From NCBI GenBank assembly GCA_044238875.1, contig JBIICM010000143.1, positions 1-6,700 of the forward strand: a stretch of DNA of 6,700 nt, in the 5' to 3' direction. This DNA comes from JAIBAI01 sp044238875 (GTDB taxonomy: Bacteria > Bacteroidota > Bacteroidia > M30B66). The position numbers and the translations under genes are program-made. Shown here piece by piece: positions 1-5,666 of the stretch. Position 1 is the first letter of the stretch. Each line of letters opens with the position of its first letter. The notes beneath the pieces are model-generated. The model saw only the letters and a list, made by a program, of their open reading frames with translations. It was not told the origin of the DNA and searched no databases.

Positions 1-720
1 CTGGATGCGGGCAAGCATATTCTTGCAGAAAAATCGCTTGCCAATGATTTTCCATCTGCAGAGCGAATTATAGCCAAAGCGGCTGAAAAAAATCTTCTGG
101 TAATGGAAGACTTTATGTACCGCTACCACAAACAGCATCAATATACGTTTTCATTGCTTAAAGAAAAGGCGCTCGGAGATTTGAGATTGTTTAGAAGTTC
201 TTTCGGTTTCCCACCACTCGATGAAGGAAACTTCAGATACAAAGCCAATCTTGGCGGAGGAGCACTACTCGATGCCGGAGCCTACACAGCAAACGTCAGC
301 CAGTGGTTTCTTGGCAATGAATTATCTGTTTGCCATTCCACGCTTTACATTGATAAACGAAGAAACATAGATGTTTTTGGGAATGCTACACTTATTAATC
401 CGGAAGGAATAATTGCCCAGATTTCTTTTGGGTTCGATAACTTCTATCAATGCAATTACGAAATATGGGGCTCTAAAGGTTTTCTCAAGGCAGAAAAGGC
501 TTTCACCCCAAAACCATCTGAAAAACCACTCATAGTTTTTAACAATCCACAGGAAACAATAAAGTTTGAAAGCGAGCCTGACAATCATTTTTATAACATA
601 CTTTCCGAAGTTCACCGGAGTATAGTTCAAAATGACCTTTTGACTCATAGAAACAACATTCTGACACAGGCAGAACTGCTCAATCAAATTAGAGAAAAAG
701 CCACTCTGATCTATTTATAA
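1..720 (+). CDS. Gfo/Idh/MocA-family sugar oxidoreductase, 5'-truncated by the window edge
   Basis: The reading frame is open from base 1 to the TAA at 718-720 (239 residues), so the gene begins upstream of the window; the ATG at 103 is internal. The visible part starts at the end of the NAD(P)-binding Rossmann domain with AGKHILAEKS (bases 7-36), the family signature normally ending EKP, whose lysine (31-33) is the usual catalytic residue. The C-terminal substrate domain carries LGGGALLDAGAY (250-285), the other family hallmark. The missing part would be about 85 residues including GxGxxG, giving a usual family length near 325. These enzymes oxidise or reduce sugars, often as nucleotide sugars, in the cytoplasm. 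The FGFPPL segment and the GGGALLDAGAY context resemble NDP-sugar 3-ketoreductases, but that is recalled resemblance, not proof. Only 1 bp separates it from the next gene, so co-transcription is likely. The substrate is unknown. Confidence 0.9.
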   Translation: MDAGKHILAEKSLANDFPSAERIIAKAAEKNLLVMEDFMYRYHKQHQYTFSLLKEKALGDLRLFRSSFGFPPLDEGNFRYKANLGGGALLDAGAYTANVSQWFLGNELSVCHSTLYIDKRRNIDVFGNATLINPEGIIAQISFGFDNFYQCNYEIWGSKGFLKAEKAFTPKPSEKPLIVFNNPQETIKFESEPDNHFYNILSEVHRSIVQNDLLTHRNNILTQAELLNQIREKATLIYL

Positions 721-721
721 A

Positions 722-1615
722 ATGAAAGCAATCATTTTTGGCGCAAACGGATATATTGGCATGCATATCGCCATGCAGGCGCAGAAAGAAAACTGGGATG
801 TTTCACTTTTCGATATTCAAAATACCGGACAAGACTGGTTTTTAAACTACCAGTCTGTTGATGTTAGAAAAAAAGAGAGTATAGAGGCAATAAACACAAA
901 TGTTGACTTTATCTTTTTTTTTAGTGGGCTCACCGGAACCCTAAATGCCTACGAGCAATATGAAAATTTTATAGATGTAAACGAAAAGGGCCTGTTACAC
1001 CTTTTGCAACATATGCGAATTCAAAACAGCAGGGCACGCATTATTTTTCCTTCTACAAGGCTTGTTTACAAAGGAAATAAGGATGTGCCTCTTACAGAAG
1101 AGGCAGAAAAAGAATGTAAGACCATTTATGCACTTAATAAATTCACGTGCGAGCATCTGTTGCAGCAGTATTCGGAATATTTCGGAATACAGTATACGAT
1201 TTTTAGAATTTGTGTTCCCTATGGGAATGAAATAAGCAATAACTATTCATATGGAACCATAGGCTTTTTTCTAAAGAAAGCTAAGGCAGGCAATAATATC
1301 AGCCTTTACGGTTCAGGCGAACAAAGGCGTACTTTTACGCATATTTCTGATCTTACTAATGCAATGTTTCAGGTAATTTCTTTACCGGATTCAGCAAATC
1401 AGATTTATAATACAGGAGGCGAAAACTTCAGCCTGAAACAGGTGGCTGAGCTGATTGGTCAGAAGTATCATATCGGAATTGAATTAGCACCCTGGCCACC
1501 GCTCGAAAAATTAATTGAAAGTGGTGATACTATTTTTGATGCAGACAAAATTGGAAAACTCACTGGAAAAAATCTGTTTACCAAAAAATTGCAGGAATGG
1601 ATAAATCATTTGTAA
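722..1615 (+). CDS. NAD-dependent epimerase/dehydratase (extended SDR), nucleotide-sugar modifying
   Basis: This 297-residue protein is a complete extended short-chain dehydrogenase/reductase. It opens with the beta-alpha-beta nucleotide-binding motif GANGYIG (G7, G10, G13), and acidic D31 ends strand 2, as expected for NAD(H) preference. The catalytic set is visible as S111/T112 in FPSTRLVY and the YxxxK pair Y136/K140 (YALNK). The segment YGSGEQRRTFTHISDL (about 196-211) is the substrate-domain signature of the UDP-glucose 4-epimerase/NDP-sugar dehydratase group. It probably epimerises, dehydrates or reduces a nucleotide sugar in the cytoplasm; which reaction cannot be told from the motifs. 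The ATG lies 1 bp after the upstream oxidoreductase stop and no Shine-Dalgarno sequence is evident, so translation may be coupled. The length is slightly below the 310-340 typical of epimerases, but the motifs are intact. Base composition is AT-rich, like its cluster neighbours. Confidence 0.92.
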   Translation: MKAIIFGANGYIGMHIAMQAQKENWDVSLFDIQNTGQDWFLNYQSVDVRKKESIEAINTNVDFIFFFSGLTGTLNAYEQYENFIDVNEKGLLHLLQHMRIQNSRARIIFPSTRLVYKGNKDVPLTEEAEKECKTIYALNKFTCEHLLQQYSEYFGIQYTIFRICVPYGNEISNNYSYGTIGFFLKKAKAGNNISLYGSGEQRRTFTHISDLTNAMFQVISLPDSANQIYNTGGENFSLKQVAELIGQKYHIGIELAPWPPLEKLIESGDTIFDADKIGKLTGKNLFTKKLQEWINHL

Positions 1616-1631
1616 ATTCACTTTCTATGTC

Positions 1632-2567
1632 ATGAAAATATCTGTTGTTTCGCCGGTTTACATGGGCAAAGGCATGCTAAAAATGCTTGTGGATCGAACT
1701 TTGGAAGCCTGCAAAAAAACATTTGATGAAATTGAAATCATTCTGGTTAATGACCATAGTCCTGATGAAAGTTGGGAGGAAATAAAATCAATTTGCAGCA
1801 TTTATAAAGAAGTACAGGGTGTTAATCTGAGTAAAAATTTTGGACAAACCTATGCTATTTGCGCGGGATTATCTGTTGCTTCCGGTGATTGGATTGCCAT
1901 CATCGACTGCGACCTGCAGGACAATCCGGAAGAGATTGTCAATTTATACCAAAAAGCAATGGAAGGCTTTGATGTGGTTCTTGCACAAAGGCTCGAACGT
2001 CAGGACTCCTTGCTGAAACGCTTGTCGTCAAAATATTTTTGGAAAACATTAAGTTTCCTCACCGGGTTGAAGCATGATTCATCTGTTGCCAACTTCGGAC
2101 TATATAATAAAAATGTGATTGATGTCGTAAATTCTATGCGGGAAAAAACCCGCTATTTTCCAACAATGGTAAAATGGGCGGGTTACAAACAAACTTCAAT
2201 TCCCGTGGCTCACAGCCAAAGTGCAAGAGACTCAGGAAAAAGCAGCTATAACTGGTCTAAAAAATTTAAACTGGCTTTGGATATCATTTTGTCGAATTCA
2301 GACAAACCAATGCAATTAACGGTAAAGCTGGGCCTTTCCATCACATTTGTTTCAGTGATAGTTTCCATAATTATATTCATACTGTGGCTAATGGGTGAAG
2401 TTCAGGTTAGTGGTTACACCTCACTCATATTGTCCATTTGGCTGCTATCGGGTATGATAATTTTTATTTTGGGTGTAATGGGCTTATACATCGGAAAAAT
2501 ATTTGAAGAAGCGAAAGGAAGGCCATTTTTCATCATTAGCGAAGTCATCAACCGCCCCACCCCTTAA
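1632..2567 (+). CDS. Family 2 glycosyltransferase, polyprenyl-phosphate type (GtrB/ArnC/DPM1-like), membrane-anchored
   Basis: This 311-residue protein begins with the GT-A fold entry SVVSPVY (4-10). It carries VNDHSPD (39-45) and the metal/nucleotide site DCDLQD (92-97) with the DxD pair D92/D94, followed by NPE. RDSGKSSY (199-206) matches the R-x-x-G-x-S-x-Y motif of the GtrB/ArnC/DPM1 branch. Two hydrophobic helices follow at about 231-254 and 262-288, and the short tail holds EEAKGRP, also typical of this branch. Such enzymes move a sugar from a nucleotide donor to undecaprenyl phosphate on the inner face of the cytoplasmic membrane, for later use in glycan decoration or lipid A-type modification. 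The start is 16 bp after the epimerase stop, so it is very likely the third gene of the same operon. The donor sugar is not predictable, but the two upstream sugar enzymes may supply it. No gene follows for 187 bp on this strand. Confidence 0.93.
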   Translation: MKISVVSPVYMGKGMLKMLVDRTLEACKKTFDEIEIILVNDHSPDESWEEIKSICSIYKEVQGVNLSKNFGQTYAICAGLSVASGDWIAIIDCDLQDNPEEIVNLYQKAMEGFDVVLAQRLERQDSLLKRLSSKYFWKTLSFLTGLKHDSSVANFGLYNKNVIDVVNSMREKTRYFPTMVKWAGYKQTSIPVAHSQSARDSGKSSYNWSKKFKLALDIILSNSDKPMQLTVKLGLSITFVSVIVSIIIFILWLMGEVQVSGYTSLILSIWLLSGMIIFILGVMGLYIGKIFEEAKGRPFFIISEVINRPTP

Positions 2568-2606
2568 ATAAAATCCCACCCTGTCTGATTGAGCATAACT
2601 TATTCT

Positions 2607-2622
2607 GAGATTGGCCAATGTC
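2607..2622. promoter_or_regulatory. Imperfect 16-bp palindrome upstream of the methyltransferase, operator-like
   Basis: The core ATTGGCCAAT (2610-2619) is a perfect 10-bp palindrome. It extends outward past one G/G mismatch to GA and TC, so 14 of 16 positions are symmetric. It sits in the 187-bp non-coding gap, about 95 bp before the candidate promoter of the methyltransferase. Dyads of this size can bind dimeric repressors or activators. No regulator gene lies in the window, and chance occurrence is possible. Confidence 0.2.
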
Positions 2623-2716
2623 TGTACTTTGCGTTTTCGATGGTTAAAAATAAAGTTACTTTTCTAAAATTTGAAATCGTCATCATGAGCCTTCTGTATG
2701 TTAATAAAATATGGGG

Positions 2717-2747
2717 TTTCTAGTGAATTGAGAAAAAACTATATTTG
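2717..2747 (+). promoter_or_regulatory. Bacteroidetes-type promoter candidate for the methyltransferase
   Basis: TATATTTG at 2740-2747 matches the Bacteroidetes -7 consensus TAnnTTTG exactly. TTTC at 2717-2720 is one base off the -33 element TTTG, with 19 bp between them. Transcription would start around 2751-2755, and the ATG is at 2755, so the transcript would have almost no leader. The position fits a gene separated by 187 bp from the upstream operon. No other exact -7 match was found in this gap; TAAAATTTG near 2665 has one base too many. Confidence 0.5.
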
Positions 2748-2754
2748 CTTTTAG

Positions 2755-3465
2755 ATGAAAAATAATCAATCTTCTTTCGATAATTTCGATCCCTTTGCAA
2801 CCGATTACAGGGAGATACACAATCATAGCATAAAGGTAACCGGAGCCGAAAGCCAGTATTTTTCTGAGTTCAAGGTAAAATGGATTCGCGAATATTACGG
2901 GATCCAACAACCTCAAAGGATTTTAGACTTAGGTGCAGGAGATGGCACCTGCCTCACTTTTTTTTCGCAATATTTTCCCGAATCGGAATTAAAGGGCATT
3001 GATGTATCAGAAGAAAGCATAAGAGTAGCTGCAGAAAAAAAAATACCCCGAACAGAGGTTGGGGTATACGACGGACAGCATATCCCTTATCCTGACAATT
3101 ATTTTGATGTTTTATTAATTGCTGTAGTTATGCACCATATTCGCTTTAGCGAGCATGAAAGATTGATGCAAGAGGTCTTGAGGGTACTCCGGCCCGGCGG
3201 GATGATTTTTATTGCCGAACACAATCCACACAATCCAATAACTCACCATATTGTTAATACATGTCCATTTGACCGGGACGCCGTTTTGCTTAAGCCTGCA
3301 TATACCAAAAGATTGCTCCAAAAATCAGGGTTTAAGGAAGTGAAAAATAAGTTTGTTCTTTTCTTCCCCAGGGTCAGTATTTTCAAATTATTTCATCCCT
3401 TAGAAAAGTGGCTTTCTTTCCTGCCCATTGGTGGTCAATACTTTTGTATTGGCACAAAGCCATAG
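2755..3465 (+). CDS. Class I SAM-dependent methyltransferase (Methyltransf_11/25-like)
   Basis: The protein has 236 residues. Motif I, ILDLGAGDG (56-64), forms the SAM-binding glycine loop. D83 in GIDVS is the acidic residue at the end of strand 2 that holds the ribose hydroxyls. YFDVLLIAVVMHHI (117-130) is the strand 4 region, and VLRVLRPGG (141-149) is the usual post-motif segment of small-molecule methyltransferases. The C-terminal part (about 178-236) is a lid/core closing segment without a recognisable substrate signature. It is probably cytoplasmic and transfers methyl from SAM to a small molecule or glycan precursor. Proximity to a polysaccharide cluster makes a sugar or lipid-carrier substrate possible but unproven. 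The first ATG is preferred because the consensus promoter ends only 7 bp before it. It is convergent with ispG, with 82 bp between the stops. An A9 run at 3035-3043 lies in the coding sequence. Confidence 0.88.
   Translation: MKNNQSSFDNFDPFATDYREIHNHSIKVTGAESQYFSEFKVKWIREYYGIQQPQRILDLGAGDGTCLTFFSQYFPESELKGIDVSEESIRVAAEKKIPRTEVGVYDGQHIPYPDNYFDVLLIAVVMHHIRFSEHERLMQEVLRVLRPGGMIFIAEHNPHNPITHHIVNTCPFDRDAVLLKPAYTKRLLQKSGFKEVKNKFVLFFPRVSIFKLFHPLEKWLSFLPIGGQYFCIGTKP
3035..3067 (-). terminator. Terminator-like hairpin inside the methyltransferase gene, - strand orientation
   Basis: Read on the - strand, ATACCCC (3067-3061) and GGGGTAT (3049-3043) form a perfect 7-bp stem with an 11-nt loop, followed directly by eight unpaired T (3042-3035). 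This is the layout of an intrinsic terminator. It points the right way to stop transcripts leaving ispG, whose stop codon is about 480 bp upstream on that strand, and it would be antisense to the methyltransferase. It also encodes protein on the + strand, so the structure may be a coincidence of an A9 run and a short inverted repeat. Confidence 0.35.
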
Positions 3466-3473
3466 TGCTTTTC

Positions 3474-3507
3474 CAAAGGCTTGCGACGGCTTTGCTTCTT
3501 TTTATTT
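3474..3507 (+). terminator. Weak terminator candidate after the methyltransferase
   Basis: CAAAG (3474-3478) and CTTTG (3490-3494) pair. One G/G mismatch and one further C-G pair lie inside, around a 7-nt loop, and a T-rich run (3496-3507) follows. It starts 9 bp after the methyltransferase stop. The stem is short and poor in GC, so this is only the best candidate in the 82-bp convergent gap. Confidence 0.3.
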
Positions 3508-3530
3508 GGCCACACATAGCTATCGCTGAC

Positions 3531-3552
3531 ATTAAATTGAGTATAATTTAAT
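3531..3552. repeat. Perfect AT-only inverted repeat at the ispG stop codon
   Basis: ATTAAATT (3531-3538) and AATTTAAT (3545-3552) are exact reverse complements around a 6-nt loop, and the right arm contains the ispG stop (3548-3550). An 8-bp stem with no GC pair is weak and has no adjoining T tract on the - strand, so terminator function is doubtful. It might stabilise the 3' end of the ispG mRNA. Confidence 0.3.
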
Positions 3553-5485
3553 CTTCCGCTTCAACCCAGCGGCCGTGCTCCCGTATCAGGCTGATCAGCT
3601 CATCAACTGCCTTGTCGGCATCCACATTCCGCTTTACCACCTCACGGCCTTTGTAAAGCGTGATCTTCCCCACCCCAGTACCTACATAACCAAAATCGGC
3701 ATCGGCCATCTCTCCCGGACCGTTCACAATGCAGCCCATGATACCGATCTTGACACCTTTCAGGTGAGCCGTGCGTTTTCTGATCCTGGCCGTGGTCTCC
3801 TGCAGGTCAAATAAGGTTCTTCCGCAGGACGGACAGGAAATATACTCCGTTTTCGAAATCCTGACCCTTGCCGCCTGCAAAATGCCGAATGCGGTTTGAT
3901 TGACCTCCTTCTCGCTAAGCACATGGTCTGCTGAGGTAAGCCAGATGCCATCGCCCAGGCCGTCGAGCAGCAAGCCGCCCATATCAGTGGCGGCATACAA
4001 TTGAAATGCAGCCTCGCTCAAGCCTTCAAATGACCTCCTAACAATCACAGGTTGCCTGATACCCCTATCATTAAGTTGTAAAAAAAACGCCCGGATGTCC
4101 TGAAGGGCGTTTTCTGCATCCGACCCTATCACAGGAATCAGTTCCGGATTTGATTTCAGCAAGTCAAGCAGGTCTGCTTTGATTTCAGCAGTTTTCAGGT
4201 CAATGAAACCCTTCTTTGTTTCGGAAGCAGAGGCAGAAAGTTCTGAAGCTTTGTATAATGGGTAGTGACGTTCATTTCCTTCCTTCCAGGCCGCGGCATC
4301 AACAATGATACCCAGCGTTCCGGGTATTTCAAAATCAGGTACCTGCGAACCGGTATAGATGAAATCGCAGGCTGAATCAGCAATGTTCCATTTGTCATTG
4401 GGTACCGAATAGGCATAGCCTACCCTGAATAAAGCTGAGGGACCATCGATGCTGACCTTACTTAGATCTGCCACCACCCTTGGAACCTGTTCCCCGCCGG
4501 TAATACCCAACTGAATGCTTTCCCTGCGCTGGTATTCAAACGGATTCAGTGTATAGGCCGGAAGGGGATCTGCTTTTACGATAACCTGTCCCCGCCTGCT
4601 ATACCGCTCTGCAAGCGTTTTTGCCACGGGTATCTCAAATTCAGGATCCTCCGTCAGTGAAACCCTGATCGTATCGCCCAGTCCGTCTTCCAGGAGGGTT
4701 CCGATGCCGACCGCCGATTTGATCCTTCCATCCTCCCCTTCGCCCGCCTCTGTTACCCCTAGATGCAGGGGGTAATTCATCCCGAGCTCCATCATCCGTG
4801 CCACCAACAGGCGATAGGCCTGCACCATCACCTGCGTATTCGACGATTTCATCGAGAGCACAATGTTGTGGAAGTTATTATCTTCTGCAATCCGCAAAAA
4901 CTCCAGGGCCGACTCCACCATGCCCAGCGGGCTGTCGCCGTAGCGGCTCATGATACGGTCTGACAGAGAGCCATGATTGGTGCCGATACGCATCGCTGTG
5001 CCGTATTCCCTGCAGATTTTTACCAGCGGTGTAAAGCGCTCTCTGATCCGTTCCAATTCATTCTCATAGGCTGAATCAGTGTATTCAATGTGCTCGAACT
5101 TCTTCTTGTCGGCGTAATTACCGGGGTTTACACGCACCTTCTCAACAATCCTTGCCGCCAGTTCAGCAGCATTGGGCGTAAAATGAATGTCTGCCACCAA
5201 GGGTGTTTTGTAGCCCTGGGAGCGGAGTTCCTTTTTAATCAGTTCAAGATTTTGGGCTTCTTTGATACTTGGAGCCGTAATACGCACCAGTTCGCATCCT
5301 GCTTCAATCATCCTGATACTCTGCGCAACTGTAGCTGCAGTATCCATGGTATCAGTAGTTGTCATTGACTGCACACGAATCGGATGATTACCGCCAATAC
5401 CGATGTCGCCGACTTTTACTTCCCGGGTGCTGAAACGTTCGTAATTGAAAACACTGGTACAATAACGGGGAGGAGATTGCTGCAT
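3548..5485 (-). CDS. ispG: 4-hydroxy-3-methylbut-2-en-1-yl diphosphate synthase (IspG/GcpE), long three-domain form
   Basis: IspG converts 2-C-methyl-D-erythritol 2,4-cyclodiphosphate to HMBPP, the penultimate step of the MEP isoprenoid pathway, using a [4Fe-4S] cluster in the cytoplasm. The 645 residues start with the TIM-barrel domain (about 1-300), recognisable from IRVQSMTTTDT, VADIHF and VRVNPGN near the N-terminus. A large middle domain follows (about 300-540). The C-terminal reductase-like domain carries the cluster ligands C551 and C554 (SCPSCGRT) and C585, with E592 in GCIVNGPGE. The E. coli-type enzyme is about 370 residues, and the extra roughly 275 residues match the inserted A* domain known from plant, Chlamydia and Bacteroidetes IspG. 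All key residues are present, so the gene should be active. It is transcribed alone, leftward, divergent from the cysteine desulfurase. A -7 promoter element ends 4 bp before the ATG. A terminator-like hairpin and a phased T TTT TTA heptamer lie at codons 458-469. GC content is higher than in the polysaccharide genes. Confidence 0.97.
   Translation of the reverse strand: MQQSPPRYCTSVFNYERFSTREVKVGDIGIGGNHPIRVQSMTTTDTMDTAATVAQSIRMIEAGCELVRITAPSIKEAQNLELIKKELRSQGYKTPLVADIHFTPNAAELAARIVEKVRVNPGNYADKKKFEHIEYTDSAYENELERIRERFTPLVKICREYGTAMRIGTNHGSLSDRIMSRYGDSPLGMVESALEFLRIAEDNNFHNIVLSMKSSNTQVMVQAYRLLVARMMELGMNYPLHLGVTEAGEGEDGRIKSAVGIGTLLEDGLGDTIRVSLTEDPEFEIPVAKTLAERYSRRGQVIVKADPLPAYTLNPFEYQRRESIQLGITGGEQVPRVVADLSKVSIDGPSALFRVGYAYSVPNDKWNIADSACDFIYTGSQVPDFEIPGTLGIIVDAAAWKEGNERHYPLYKASELSASASETKKGFIDLKTAEIKADLLDLLKSNPELIPVIGSDAENALQDIRAFFLQLNDRGIRQPVIVRRSFEGLSEAAFQLYAATDMGGLLLDGLGDGIWLTSADHVLSEKEVNQTAFGILQAARVRISKTEYISCPSCGRTLFDLQETTARIRKRTAHLKGVKIGIMGCIVNGPGEMADADFGYVGTGVGKITLYKGREVVKRNVDADKAVDELISLIREHGRWVEAED
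4080..4113 (-). terminator. Intrinsic-terminator-like hairpin within ispG, sense orientation
   Basis: On the - strand, AAAACGCCC (4113-4105) and GGGCGTTTT (4092-4084) form a perfect 9-bp stem with a 12-nt loop. The GGGCG arm runs into T8 (4087-4080). The loop holds a further small GGA/TCC dyad. By form this is the best terminator-like structure in the window, yet it lies in codons 458-469 of ispG, in the middle domain. Translating ribosomes would normally keep it from folding, so it could act as a polarity or attenuation point when translation lags. On the + strand the same element has only T4. Confidence 0.4.
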
Positions 5486-5487
5486 CT

Positions 5488-5520
5488 CGCAAAATTAGGC
5501 AAAAGCTTATTGGTTTTGCG
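5488..5520. promoter_or_regulatory. Inverted repeat CGCAAAA/TTTTGCG over the ispG promoter
   Basis: CGCAAAA (5488-5494) and TTTTGCG (5514-5520) are perfect 7-bp reverse complements with 19 bp between them. The left arm overlaps the ispG -7 element and sits just upstream of its ATG. The layout would suit a dimeric regulator blocking the promoter, in the shared control region of ispG and the cysteine desulfurase. The half-sites are about 26 bp apart centre to centre, which is not a whole number of helical turns, and this weakens the case. Confidence 0.2.
5490..5497 (-). promoter_or_regulatory. -7 element of a Bacteroidetes-type promoter for ispG
   Basis: On the - strand TAATTTTG matches TAnnTTTG exactly and is followed by CGAG and then the ATG at 5485. 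The expected transcription start falls at or next to the start codon, giving a leaderless or nearly leaderless mRNA. No TTTG -33 element is found at the usual 17-23 bp upstream, so the call rests on the -7 match and its position alone. Confidence 0.35.
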
Positions 5521-5666
5521 TTATATCGTTTACTATTATGATTTTGCTCCTGCGGGGCTTTTATGAATTTTCAATGATTTTTTATTTACTTACTTTTCCA
5601 CCCAAGACCGCATATCATGAAATACTTCAGGTGGGTCAGTAGTAATAAACTATATGAACCGGATCA

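Noticed and set aside
322..687. 121-codon frame on the - strand opposite the oxidoreductase
   Set aside because: It is antisense to a well-supported enzyme, and its translation has no family features.
1171..1190. Tandem 10-mers ttcggaatat/ttcggaatac in the epimerase gene
   Set aside because: Only two copies. They encode ordinary conserved-length protein sequence (SEYFGIQY) and lie in frame without disturbing the family motifs.
1627..1635. ATG just before the glycosyltransferase start
   Set aside because: It reads ATG TCA TGA and stops after two codons. ATG 1632 gives the standard GT2 N-terminus.
2138..2161. GCGGG-AAAAAA-CCCGC hairpin followed by TATTTTCC inside the glycosyltransferase gene
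   Set aside because: The stem is only 5 bp and the following T run is short and broken. It is much weaker than the hairpins in ispG and the methyltransferase.
3575..5368. Several 60-92-codon frames within ispG on both strands
   Set aside because: They lie wholly inside a gene with a complete set of IspG motifs, and their translations look like out-of-frame products.
5654..5656. Alternative ATG ahead of the cysteine desulfurase
   Set aside because: It is out of frame with the desulfurase, and TGA 5655-5657 closes the desulfurase frame at this point.
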